54,967 nt of DNA from Verrucomicrobiota bacterium (GTDB lineage Bacteria; Verrucomicrobiota; Verrucomicrobiia; Opitutales; UBA953), in NCBI GenBank assembly GCA_030831965.1, contig JAURJZ010000078.1, forward strand, positions 1-54,967. The letters are read 5' to 3'. Positions 25,025-34,385 of this stretch are shown here, one piece after another. The position numbers and the translations under genes are program-made. The notes under the pieces are model-generated. The model was not told the origin of the DNA. It did no database searches and worked only from the letters and a program-made list of their open reading frames with translations. Each line of letters starts with the position of its first letter. Position 1 is the stretch's first letter.

Positions 25025-26074
25025 TCAGGCCAGCTGCCGCAGGAAGCGGAGGTCGTTGGCGTAGAGGTGGCGGATGTCGTCGATGCCATGGACGAGCATG
25101 GTGATGCGCTCGAGGCCCAGGCCGAAGGCGAGGCCGGACCACTCGCCCGGGTCGAGGTCGCAGGCGGCGAGGACCTTGGGGTCGACCAGGCCGCAGCCGA
25201 GCACCTCGAGCCAGCGCCCGGAGAGGCGGCCGAGGCCGGGCGAGCGGATGTCCATCTCGAAGCTTGGCTCGGTGAAGGGGAAGAAGGACGGGCGGAGCCG
25301 GGTCTCGGCCTCGGGGCCGAAGGTCTCGCGGACGAAGAAGTCGAGCACGCCGCGGAGGTCGGCCAGCGTCACCGACCGGTCGACCCAGAGGCCCTCGACC
25401 TGGTGGAAGTTGGCGGAGTGGGTGGCGTCGACCGCGTCGCGGCGGAAGCAGCGGCCCGGGGCGACGATGCGCAGGGGCGGCTTGCGGGACAGCATGGTGC
25501 GGACCTGCACGCTCGAGGTGTGGGTGCGCAGGAGCAGCGCCTCGTCGCCCTTGCGCGGGGCGTCGGCCGAGCGGAAGGAGGCGGGCAGGTAGAGCGTGTC
25601 CTGCATGTCGCGGGCCGGGTGGTCGGCCGGCGTGTTGAGCGCGTCGAAGCAGTGCCACTCGGTCTCGACCTCGGGACCCTCGGCGACGACGAAGCCGAGC
25701 TTGCGAAAGGTGGCGAGGACGCGCTCGCGGGTGCGCGTGAGGGGGTGCAGCGTCCCGGCGGGCGCGTCGGGGCTGGGCAGGGTCGGGTCGGGCGCGGGCC
25801 CGAGGGCGGCGGCGAGCTCGGCCTCCTCGACGCGGGCGAGGAGGGCGGCGAGGAGGGCCTCGGCGCGCTGCCTGGCCGCGTTGACCCGCTTGCCGGCCTC
25901 GGGGCGCTCCTCCTTGGGCAGGGCGCCCATCGACTTGGAGACCGCGGTGAGGCTGCCGTTGGGGCCGACGAGGCGGGCCTTGAGCGCCTCGAGCTCGGCG
26001 CGGGTGCGGACGGAGGCCGCGGCCTGTTCGGCCTCGGCGAGGGCGCGGTCGAGCTGCTCCTGCATGGTGGCCAT
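25025..26074 (-). CDS. pheS: Phenylalanyl-tRNA synthetase alpha chain
   Basis: A 349-residue catalytic subunit. An N-terminal coiled coil (AEAEQAAASVRTRAELEALKARL) is followed by the class II core: HPLTRTRERVLATFRKLGF, GPEVETEWHCFDALN, HPARDMQDTLYL (motif 1 region), RTHTSSVQVRTM, GRCFRRDAVDATHSANFHQVEG (motif 2), FFPFTEPSFEMDI and GLGLERITML (motif 3). ATG 26074 is chosen; ATG 26065, three codons later, is equally possible and no ribosome-binding site decides. The gene follows rplT after 94 bp, the largest gap in this operon, so an internal promoter could lie there. Confidence 0.95.
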   Translation of the reverse strand: MATMQEQLDRALAEAEQAAASVRTRAELEALKARLVGPNGSLTAVSKSMGALPKEERPEAGKRVNAARQRAEALLAALLARVEEAELAAALGPAPDPTLPSPDAPAGTLHPLTRTRERVLATFRKLGFVVAEGPEVETEWHCFDALNTPADHPARDMQDTLYLPASFRSADAPRKGDEALLLRTHTSSVQVRTMLSRKPPLRIVAPGRCFRRDAVDATHSANFHQVEGLWVDRSVTLADLRGVLDFFVRETFGPEAETRLRPSFFPFTEPSFEMDIRSPGLGRLSGRWLEVLGCGLVDPKVLAACDLDPGEWSGLAFGLGLERITMLVHGIDDIRHLYANDLRFLRQLA

Positions 26075-26168
26075 CAAGCGAGTCGGCGGCGGGGGCGGCA
26101 AGCGAAAGCACGGGGAGGCGACCCGCCCGGGGGCGGGGCCTCGCCGCGCGGCGCGGGACCGCCGGGCC

Positions 26169-26525
26169 TCAGGCCAGGGCGGCCTTCGCCTTCGCCACGA
26201 TTGCCTCGAAGGCGGGCGCGTCGTGGATGGCGAGCTCGCTGAGGTTCTTGCGGTCGAGGACGATGTTGGCCTTCTTCAGCCCGGCGATGAGCCGGCTGTA
26301 GGAGATGCCGAGGGGACGGCAGGCCGCGTTGAGGCGGACGATCCAGAGCTGCCGGAAGTCGGTCTTCTTCTCGCGGCGGTCGCGATAGGCGAACTTCTGG
26401 GCGCGCATGACCGCCTCCATGGCGTGGAGGTAGAGGCGCGATTTGCTGCCGAAGTAGCCCTTGGCTTTCTTCAGCGTCCGCTTGCGGCGGGCCTTGGTGT
26501 AGGGTGCGTTGGTGACGCGAGGCAT
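26169..26525 (-). CDS. rplT: 50S ribosomal protein L20
   Basis: A 118-residue, strongly basic protein with the full L20 pattern: PRVTNAPYTKARRKRTLKKAKGY near the start, YLHAMEAVMRAQKFAYRDRREKKTDFRQLWIVRLNAACRP in the middle, and the C-terminal RLIAGLKKANIVLDRKNLSELA. It binds 23S rRNA early in assembly and in many bacteria represses its own operon. It lies 85 bp from rpmI in the conserved order rpmI-rplT-pheS-pheT. Confidence 0.97.
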   Translation of the reverse strand: MPRVTNAPYTKARRKRTLKKAKGYFGSKSRLYLHAMEAVMRAQKFAYRDRREKKTDFRQLWIVRLNAACRPLGISYSRLIAGLKKANIVLDRKNLSELAIHDAPAFEAIVAKAKAALA

Positions 26526-26610
26526 GTTGGTCTTGGGTTAGGTTTTTTGGGTTTGGCCGGCGGGTCGCCTGGGGTTGTCACCCGCCTGGCCGAAAGGGGA
26601 GCCGGCCGCC

Positions 26611-26802
26611 TCAGGCGAACGGCATGGAGATCTTCATCTTCTTCTCCAGCCCGGAGTCGACGCGCTTGGCCTTGTTGGCCCGGCGGCGCTGCTTGCGGGA
26701 CTTGGCGGACAGAAGGTGGCGGGTGTTGGGCGAGCGGCGCATGACCTTGCCGGTCCCGGTGACCTTGAAGCGCTTCGCGATGGACTTGCGGGTCTTTTGC
26801 AT
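26611..26802 (-). CDS. rpmI: 50S ribosomal protein L35
   Basis: A 63-residue basic protein beginning MQKTRKSIAKRFKVTGTGKV with the typical HLLSAKSRKQRRRANKA core. The start ATG 26802 is set by the conserved K-T-x-K-S-x-AKRF N-terminus. It is the first gene of the minus-strand translation operon that runs to gatB and beyond. In most bacteria infC precedes it; here infC lies on the other strand, beyond a peroxiredoxin gene. Confidence 0.97.
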   Translation of the reverse strand: MQKTRKSIAKRFKVTGTGKVMRRSPNTRHLLSAKSRKQRRRANKAKRVDSGLEKKMKISMPFA

Positions 26803-26994
26803 GACGGAAGGGTCGGACGAAAGGGAGCCCACCCCCCGATGTAAAGGGAAAAGGGAGCGAAAGCGGGGCCCTGGCCGGACGGGCGAGCCGCCGGGGACCA
26901 ACCCAAGGCCGTCGATTTGCCAAAAGTCGGCTTCCCCCAATCCCTGCCCTGCCCCGCGGCCGCCACACCCCTCATCCCCAGCCCCACGCCAGCC

Positions 26995-27474
26995 ATGCTC
27001 CCCCCCGGCAAGAAACCCAACCTGGACTTCGAGATCGACGCCTTGGTCGGCGGACGACAGGTGCGGACCACCTTCGCCGACCTGATCGAGGGGCCCACCG
27101 TGGTCTCGGTCTGGATGCGCAACAACACCTCGGCCTGCGACCGCCAGTCGGCCGAGCTGGGCAAGGCCGAGAAGGCGATCCTCAAGGCCGGTTACCGGCT
27201 CATCGGCGTCTCGAGGGATGGCTGCGGCTCGCACGCGAAGTACGCGGCCAAGCACGGCTACCGCTACACGCTGGTGGCGGACCCCGAGGACCATTTCTCG
27301 AAGGCTCTCGACGCGATGGTGGAGAAGTCCATGTACGGCAGGAGGTACACCGGACCGGCCCGGGCGGCCTATGTGCTCGACGGCAAGGGCAAGCTCCGGG
27401 CGGTGATCGCCAAGGTGGACGCCGCCGCCCATGGCCGCCAGGTGCTCGAGGCGCTGGGCGGGCCGAAGGGCTGA
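26995..27474 (+). CDS. Peroxiredoxin, BCP-like
   Basis: A 159-residue thioredoxin-fold peroxidase of the AhpC/BCP type. The peroxidatic site reads RNNTSACDRQSAEL, matching the family T-x-x-C arrangement with Cys about residue 45; YRLIGVSRDGCGSHAKYAAKHG and YTLVADPEDHFSKAL follow the BCP layout, with a second cysteine in DGCG that might be the resolving residue. The C-terminal ARAAYVLDGKGKLRAVI strand is also typical. It should reduce H2O2 or organic peroxides. ATG 26995 starts the fold directly; the upstream in-frame sequence is proline-rich and unlikely to be translated. It is divergent from rpmI (192 bp). Confidence 0.8.
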   Translation: MLPPGKKPNLDFEIDALVGGRQVRTTFADLIEGPTVVSVWMRNNTSACDRQSAELGKAEKAILKAGYRLIGVSRDGCGSHAKYAAKHGYRYTLVADPEDHFSKALDAMVEKSMYGRRYTGPARAAYVLDGKGKLRAVIAKVDAAAHGRQVLEALGGPKG

Positions 27475-27560
27475 GGCGACCCACGGGGACGCCATTCTTG
27501 CTTGTATCCAAGGCGTTTGGGGGAATAGTCCGCCCTCATCCCACCACCCAGCAGCACCTG

Positions 27561-28226
27561 ATGTCCTTGCCCTTCCGACCGAGCGGCCCCCGGCCGAACC
27601 CTTCCCAGCAACGAGGCAACTTCAGGCGCGACAAGGAGGAACGCGGTCCCCGTCGCAACGAGCGCATCAAGGTCCCCGAGGTGCGGGTCGTCACGGCCAA
27701 GGGCGAGATGCTCGGCATCATGCCGACCGAGCGCGCCCTGGCGCTGGCCCGCGAGCACGGCGTCGACCTCATCGAGATCGCCGCCAGCGCCCAGCCCCCG
27801 GTCTGCAAGCTGATCGAGATGGGCAAGTTCCTCTACGAGGAGGCGAAGAAGACCAAGCACCAGAAGCACACCGCCAAGATGAAGGAGCTGAAGCTCCGGC
27901 CGCGCATCGACGAGCACGACCTCATGATCAAGATCCGCCGCGGCGAGAACTTCCTCTACCACGGCCACAAGGTGAAGCTCGTCCTTCAGTACCGCTTCCG
28001 CGAGCTGGAGCACGCCGAGATCGGCGTCGAGATGGTCAAGCGCGTCATCGCCGAGCTGACCAACGTCTGCACCGCGGACAACACGCCGAAGCGGGTGGGC
28101 CGGAGCATCGTGGTCGGCCTCACCCCCCTGCAGCAGAACCGACGCAAGCTGGTCCACAACGCCGAGCCCGGCGAGGACGACCTCGAGGACGACTCGGCCG
28201 AGCCCGACGAGGCCGACGAGTCCTGA
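27561..28226 (+). CDS. infC: Translation initiation factor IF-3
   Basis: A 221-residue IF-3 with an extra arginine-rich N-terminus (about 35 residues) and an acidic C-terminal tail (GEDDLEDDSAEPDEADES). The N-domain shows RRNERIKVPEVRVV, GIMPTERALALAREHGVDLIE and PPVCKLIEMGKFLYEEAKK; the C-domain shows KELKLRPRIDEHDLMIKI, FLYHGHKVKLVLQYRFRELEH and NTPKRVGRS. It binds the 30S subunit and checks the initiator tRNA. ATG is used, not the AUU of enterobacteria; an in-frame TTG 21 codons upstream is unlikely. It is 3 bp from the amidase gene and is uncoupled from rpmI-rplT. Confidence 0.96.
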   Translation: MSLPFRPSGPRPNPSQQRGNFRRDKEERGPRRNERIKVPEVRVVTAKGEMLGIMPTERALALAREHGVDLIEIAASAQPPVCKLIEMGKFLYEEAKKTKHQKHTAKMKELKLRPRIDEHDLMIKIRRGENFLYHGHKVKLVLQYRFRELEHAEIGVEMVKRVIAELTNVCTADNTPKRVGRSIVVGLTPLQQNRRKLVHNAEPGEDDLEDDSAEPDEADES

Positions 28227-28229
28227 CCG

Positions 28230-29195
28230 ATGCGGGCCGCGTCCGGCCTCCTGCTCCTGCTCGCGGCGTCGCTGCCGGGCTCGGAGATCTGGCTGGGCGA
28301 CTCCCTGGCCCGGCTCGGCTTCGCCAACCCCGCGCCCGAGCGCGACGGCGCCGAGCGGTTCACGCGGGCCCGGCCCGAGCCCCTGCTGGTCGCGGCGGAG
28401 CGCGACCGCGACCAGCTGCTGGTCGACGGCGTCAAGGTCAGCCTGGGCGACGCGGCGGTCCTCCGCACCCAGCGCCCAAAGGCGGGTCCGGCGATGCAGC
28501 GCCTCGCCATCCGGCGAGCCGACTACGACAAGGTGCTGCTGCCCCTGCTCTGGGACCCGCCGCCCGGGTCGCGACGCCCGATCCGCATCCTCCTCGACCC
28601 CGGCCACGGCGGCCGGGACCCGGGCTTCCAGAACAAGGCGCTGCGGCTCGACGAGAAGGACCTGACCCTCGACACCGCCCGGCGGGTGGCGACGCGGCTG
28701 CGCGCGGCCGGATTCGAGGTGCTGACAACCCGGGACGGCGACGTCTTCCTCGACCTCAAGGAGCGCTCCGCGCTCGCCGCCAAGCTGCGGGCCGATCTCT
28801 TCGTCAGCCTCCATTACAACGCGGCGGCCGCGACCTCCGCCGTCGGCGCGGAGACCTTCTGCCTCACGCCCGCCGGCCAGCACTCGACGCACGACACGGG
28901 CAACCGGGGGTCGACCCAGGCCGAGCCCGGCAACCGCTTCGACGCCCTCAACCTCCGGGCCGCCTACGCCGTGCAGCGGGCCCTGGTGACCGGGCTCCGC
29001 GCGACGGACCGCGGCGTCAAGCGCTCGCGCTTCACCGTCCTGACCGACCTAACCTGCCCGGGCATCCTCATCGAGGCGGCCTTCCTCTCGAACCGCGGCG
29101 AGGCCATCCGCCTCTCCCAGGAGTCCCACCGCGAGCGCATCGCCCAGGCCATCGCCGACGGCATCCTCGCCTACGCCTCCGCGCTGCCGCGCTGA
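28230..29195 (+). CDS. N-acetylmuramoyl-L-alanine amidase (Amidase_3)
   Basis: A 321-residue exported zinc amidase that cleaves the bond between MurNAc and the peptide stem. A signal peptide (MRAASGLLLLLAASLPGSE) and about 95 residues precede the catalytic domain, which shows ILLDPGHGGRDPG (zinc His), LDEKDLTLDTARRVA (zinc Glu), FLDLKERSALA, FVSLHYNAAA (zinc His) and GILIEAAFLSN with the catalytic Glu. No LysM or SPOR domain is attached. It starts 3 bp after infC and its TGA stop abuts the TCA (reverse stop) of crcB, leaving no spacer. It may feed muropeptides into recycling (compare the MurU-AmgK-like gene at 36063). Confidence 0.9.
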   Translation: MRAASGLLLLLAASLPGSEIWLGDSLARLGFANPAPERDGAERFTRARPEPLLVAAERDRDQLLVDGVKVSLGDAAVLRTQRPKAGPAMQRLAIRRADYDKVLLPLLWDPPPGSRRPIRILLDPGHGGRDPGFQNKALRLDEKDLTLDTARRVATRLRAAGFEVLTTRDGDVFLDLKERSALAAKLRADLFVSLHYNAAAATSAVGAETFCLTPAGQHSTHDTGNRGSTQAEPGNRFDALNLRAAYAVQRALVTGLRATDRGVKRSRFTVLTDLTCPGILIEAAFLSNRGEAIRLSQESHRERIAQAIADGILAYASALPR

Positions 29196-29534
29196 TCAGC
29201 GTCCAAGCTGCCAGCCAAGGGCCGCCGCCCCCAGGCAGAGCGCCAGGGTGAGGCCGGCGTAGCCCGCGCCGGCGGCGATCCGCCCCTCGCCGAGCAGGCG
29301 AACGGTCTCGAGCCCGAAGGCCGACCAGGTGGTGAAGCCGCCGCAGAAGCCCGTCATGAGCAGGGCGCGCGAGGCCTCCGAACCGAGGCGGGCCTGGAGG
29401 TAGCCGATGAGCCCGCAGCCGGCGAGATTGGCGGCGAGGGTGCCGGCGGGAGCCCACGCGGCGAGGGCGACGCCCAGGCCGTGGCGCGCGAGGCTGCCGA
29501 GGGCGCCGCCGAGGGCCACGAGAAGCCAGGTCAT
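29196..29534 (-). CDS. crcB: Fluoride channel CrcB/Fluc
   Basis: A 112-residue four-helix membrane protein that exports fluoride as a dual-topology dimer. The family signatures are GGALGSLARHGL in helix 1, GTLAANLAGCGLIGYL in helix 2 and GFCGGFTTWSAFGLE in helix 3 (usually GGFTTFSTF). The length is normal. It converges with the amidase gene with no spacer and is divergent from the TIGR03790 gene. I see no fluoride riboswitch in the 82 bp upstream. Confidence 0.92.
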   Translation of the reverse strand: MTWLLVALGGALGSLARHGLGVALAAWAPAGTLAANLAGCGLIGYLQARLGSEASRALLMTGFCGGFTTWSAFGLETVRLLGEGRIAAGAGYAGLTLALCLGAAALGWQLGR

Positions 29535-29616
29535 GCCCGAAGGATTGGCCGGCGGGCCCGGGCGGCAAGCGACATGTTGCGCTTCCCACGGGGCCGAGGC
29601 GCCCTAGTCTGCGGGG

Positions 29617-31131
29617 ATGCGCCGGCTGGCCGCCCTCTCCCTGCTGCTCGCCTCGGTGGCGCGGGCGGACATCGACCCGGCGACCGTCGTGGTTGTCGGG
29701 TCGGCCCGCGACCCCGAGTCGGCGGCGCTGGCCCGCGACTACGCCCGCTCGCGCGCGATTCCCGAGGCCAACGTGGTCCTGCTCGACCTGCCCGCCGGCG
29801 CGGCAGCCTCGGTCAGCTGGGCCGACTACGCGCGGCTCATCCTGAACCCGCTGCGGGAGGAGCTGCCGCGGCGCGGCCTCGTCGCGGGCAAGGCGGGCGG
29901 TGCCGCCGACGCGCGGGGACGCGCGGCCTTCCTCGCGACCGACGATCCCAAGGCGCGGTGGCTGGTCCTCTGCCACGGCGTGCCTTGGCTCATCCGCAGG
30001 GACGCGGGCCCGGACGGCAAGGTGCCGGGACCCTCGCCGGCCTCCGAGTCGGCGTCGGTCGACAGCGAGCTGGCGCTGCTGGCGATGCCCGACGCCGACC
30101 CTTCCGGGCACCGTCCCAATCCCTGGTTCGGCCAGACGGAGGAAGGCGAGGCGACCCGCAGGCTGCTGCGCACGGCCCGCCTGGACGGGCCGAGCGCGGC
30201 CGCGGTGCGCCGGGCGCTCGCCGGCGCCCGCCTCGCCGAGGAGCGCGGCCTGCGCGGCCGGGCGTACGTGGACCTGGGCGGGCCTTACAAGGAGGGAGAC
30301 CAGTGGCTTGGCCGCGTCGAGCAGCAGTGCCGGGCGCTCGGCTTCCCCACCACCGCCGACACCGCGCGCGCGCCGCTCGGCGGCGACACCCGCTTCGACG
30401 CGCCGGCGCTGTACTTCGGCTGGTACGAGGCGTCGCCGAAGGGACGCGTCGCGGAGGCGGAAACCCGGCTGGCGCCGGGCGCGGTCGCCTTTCACCTCCA
30501 CAGTTTCTCCGCGGCGGCCCTGAGGGACGGCAGGAACGGGTGGGTCGGCGCGCTGGTGGAGAAGGGCGCGGGGCTGACCTTCGGCAACGTGGCCGAGCCC
30601 TACCTCGCGCTGACCATCCGGCCGGAGATCGTCCTGGCCGGCCTTGCGCGGGGCATGACGGCGGGCGAGGCCGCGTGGGCCGCCACACCCGCGGTCAGCT
30701 GGATGGGGGTGATCGTCGGCGATCCCCTGTACCGCCCCTTCGCCACGCCCCTGCACGAGCAGATCGATCCCCGGCGGCACCCCGCGGACCCATGGACGTC
30801 CTACGCCTACCTGAGGGCGGCGAGCCTCGAGCAGGTGGAGCCCGACATCCGGGAGGCCCTGCTCGGGACGGGTCTCCAACGCAGCCCGAGCCTTGCCGCG
30901 CTGCTGGCGTTCGCCCGGCAGCGGCAGGCCGCCGGCAAGCCGTTCAGCTGGCCCAACCGCGCCCTGCCCCGGCTGGCGGAGGAGGACACCGGGCTGCTGC
31001 TCGAGGCGGCGCGGTTCCTGAAGGCGAGCGGCCGGGCCGACGAGGCCGGGGAGATCCAGCACCTCCTGCGCGAGCGGCTGGCGGGGGACCCGGCCCGGCT
31101 CAAGGCGTTGACGGACGAGGCCGCCCGCTGA
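29617..31131 (+). CDS. TIGR03790-type exported protein
   Basis: A 504-residue protein with a signal peptide (MRRLAALSLLLASVARA) and a start that follows the TIGR03790 pattern: VVVVGSARDPESAALARDYARSRAIPEANVVLLDLP, where relatives have a VVVN-x-N-x2-S-x2-A-x3-Y-x2-R-x2-IP signature, then WLVLCHGVPWLIR, GAVAFHLHSFSAAALR, and TAGEAAWAATPAVSWMGVIVGDPLY near residue 370. A C-terminal helical region (last 100 residues) looks like TPR-type helices. The family has no known function but is reported to occur in genomes that have exosortase/PEP-CTERM systems. It is divergent from crcB and lies 162 bp before rpsA. Confidence 0.75.
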   Translation: MRRLAALSLLLASVARADIDPATVVVVGSARDPESAALARDYARSRAIPEANVVLLDLPAGAAASVSWADYARLILNPLREELPRRGLVAGKAGGAADARGRAAFLATDDPKARWLVLCHGVPWLIRRDAGPDGKVPGPSPASESASVDSELALLAMPDADPSGHRPNPWFGQTEEGEATRRLLRTARLDGPSAAAVRRALAGARLAEERGLRGRAYVDLGGPYKEGDQWLGRVEQQCRALGFPTTADTARAPLGGDTRFDAPALYFGWYEASPKGRVAEAETRLAPGAVAFHLHSFSAAALRDGRNGWVGALVEKGAGLTFGNVAEPYLALTIRPEIVLAGLARGMTAGEAAWAATPAVSWMGVIVGDPLYRPFATPLHEQIDPRRHPADPWTSYAYLRAASLEQVEPDIREALLGTGLQRSPSLAALLAFARQRQAAGKPFSWPNRALPRLAEEDTGLLLEAARFLKASGRADEAGEIQHLLRERLAGDPARLKALTDEAAR

Positions 31132-31293
31132 GGATTTTTGCCCTTGCCAGCCAGGCCGGGGGCGGGCTTGCTGTCCCTTCCCTCGGCCCTCGGGCGTCAC
31201 GCCCGCGGACCTTCCGGGGGAAACCCACCACAACCAACCAAACCCCGGGAGCGTCCTTCGCGACACCCGGGACAACCAGCAAAAACAACCCAC
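31132..31293. other. rpsA upstream region
   Basis: The 162 bp before rpsA contain no convincing gene. The last 90 bases are unusually rich in A and C (ACCACAACCAACCAAACCCC and AGCAAAAACAACCCAC) and appear unstructured, which would suit an SD-independent start read by S1. TTGCC-type elements near 31143-31147 may be part of the promoter. Confidence 0.4.
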
Positions 31294-33009
<1,716 letters not shown>

Positions 33010-33030
33010 GAACCCGCCCCATCCCGCACG

Positions 33031-33059
33031 GACCCCGGCGCAAGCCGGGGTCTTTTTTT
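33031..33059 (+). terminator. Rho-independent terminator of rpsA
   Basis: A perfect 9-bp stem GACCCCGGC/GCCGGGGTC with a GCAA tetraloop is followed by a run of seven T. It starts 21 bp after the rpsA stop and is the clearest intrinsic terminator in the window. Confidence 0.93.
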
Positions 33060-33099
33060 GCGTCCTTGTCCCCCGCCCCCGCCCGCCCAGCATCGCCGC

Positions 33100-34383
33100 A
33101 TGCCCGCCTGGGTGCCCGAGCCAACCGCCTGGCAAGCCACCCTCGTGCTGGCGGTCGCCGCCGCCTTCCTCGCCTTCCGTGCGGTCTTCGGGCGGCGCAA
33201 GCACCGCAGGCTGGCCGCCGACCGGCGTCGGCTGCGGGCCCTGTCGGAGTCCCTCGCGCCCGATGGCCGCGCCAGCGCCAACCGCGTGACCTGCCTGCTG
33301 GACCGCGACGGCATCGAGGCGCACGCGGCGCTCGTCGCCGGGATCCGCGGCGCGCGCCGGCGCATCTCCATCGGCACCTATATCCTGGCCCACGACACCG
33401 TGGGCAGGTCGTTGGTCCGGCTGCTGGCGGAGCGGGCGCGGGAGGGCGTCGAGGTCAGGGTGCTGGTCGACGCCGTGGGCAGCCGGTTCCTTCCCTGGAC
33501 CGCCGGGGCGGCCCTCCGGCGGGCCGGGGCGAGGCTGGAGCGATTCAACCCCTTCCTGTCGCTCCGCGGCCGCGGCTCGGCCAATTGGCGCAACCACCGC
33601 AAGATCGCGGTCTTCGACGGCGCAACGGCCCTCGTGGGCGGCCAGAACCTCGGGGGGAGGTACATCGGCTCAAACCCCTCGCGGCGGCGGTTCCGCGACG
33701 CCTCCTTCCTCATCGAGGGGCCCGCGGCGGCCGCCCTCGAGCACATCTTCATCGCCGATTGGTGCCAAGCCAGCGGCGAGCAACCCGAGGACCATCGGGA
33801 CCTCCTCGCGGAGAGCCCGGCCGAGAGGGGCCCGGAGCGCGTCGGCGTGGTCGACTCCGGCCCTGACGCCCCGGGCGACCCCCTCCGGGCCCGCCTGATG
33901 CGGGAGCTGGCCGCGGCGCGCGGGACCATCGACCTCGCCACCCCCTACTTCATCCCCGACGAGGCGCTGCTCGCCCTGCTCGAGTCCAAGGCCCGGGCGG
34001 GAGTCCGGGTCCGCCTCATCGTCCCGCGGCGAAGCGACCACCTTGTCGCGGACCTCGCCCGGCGGTCGGCGCTGCGGCGCCTCCATGCCGCGGGCGGCTT
34101 GGTGCTGCTGCACGGTCCCGGCATCCTGCACGCGAAGCTCGTGGTGGTCGACGGGACAAGGGCGATGGTCGGCTCGGCCAACCTCGACATGAGGTCGCTC
34201 TATCTCAACTACGAGGTGGCGGCGTGGATCGAGGGGGGCGGGGCGACCGGGCGCATCGTCGGCCACGTCGACGCGCTGGCCGGAGAGTCGCGGCGCCACG
34301 ACCCGGCGCGGGCGGACCGTGCGGCGCGCTGGGACGAGCGCATCCTGGAGTGGCTGGCCCGGCTGGTCGCCAACCAGCTCTGA
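33100..34383 (+). CDS. Cardiolipin synthase-like phospholipase D protein
   Basis: A 427-residue membrane-anchored enzyme with one N-terminal hydrophobic helix (ATLVLAVAAAFLAFRAVF) and two PLD domains. The HKD motifs are NHRKIAVFDGATALVGGQNLG (about residue 165) and HAKLVVVDGTRAMVGSANLD (about residue 347), each with the H-x-K-x4-D arrangement. The GTYILAHDTVG and TPYFIPDE segments before them fit bacterial cardiolipin synthases (ClsB-like), which condense phosphatidylglycerols. ATG 33100 is chosen; TTGTCC at 33066, 17 bp, AGCATC, then 5 bp to ATG suggests a leaderless transcript. It converges with metX, 2 bp between stops. Confidence 0.82.
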   Translation: MPAWVPEPTAWQATLVLAVAAAFLAFRAVFGRRKHRRLAADRRRLRALSESLAPDGRASANRVTCLLDRDGIEAHAALVAGIRGARRRISIGTYILAHDTVGRSLVRLLAERAREGVEVRVLVDAVGSRFLPWTAGAALRRAGARLERFNPFLSLRGRGSANWRNHRKIAVFDGATALVGGQNLGGRYIGSNPSRRRFRDASFLIEGPAAAALEHIFIADWCQASGEQPEDHRDLLAESPAERGPERVGVVDSGPDAPGDPLRARLMRELAAARGTIDLATPYFIPDEALLALLESKARAGVRVRLIVPRRSDHLVADLARRSALRRLHAAGGLVLLHGPGILHAKLVVVDGTRAMVGSANLDMRSLYLNYEVAAWIEGGGATGRIVGHVDALAGESRRHDPARADRAARWDERILEWLARLVANQL

Positions 34384-34385
34384 GG

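Noticed and set aside
20858-26242. A 1794-codon open frame on the plus strand
   Set aside because: It lies antisense to gatA, gatC, pheT and pheS, which have full domain signatures; the frame is an artefact of high GC.
29535-29616. Fluoride riboswitch before crcB
   Set aside because: Only 82 bp are available and no fluoride-riboswitch pseudoknot elements could be recognised.
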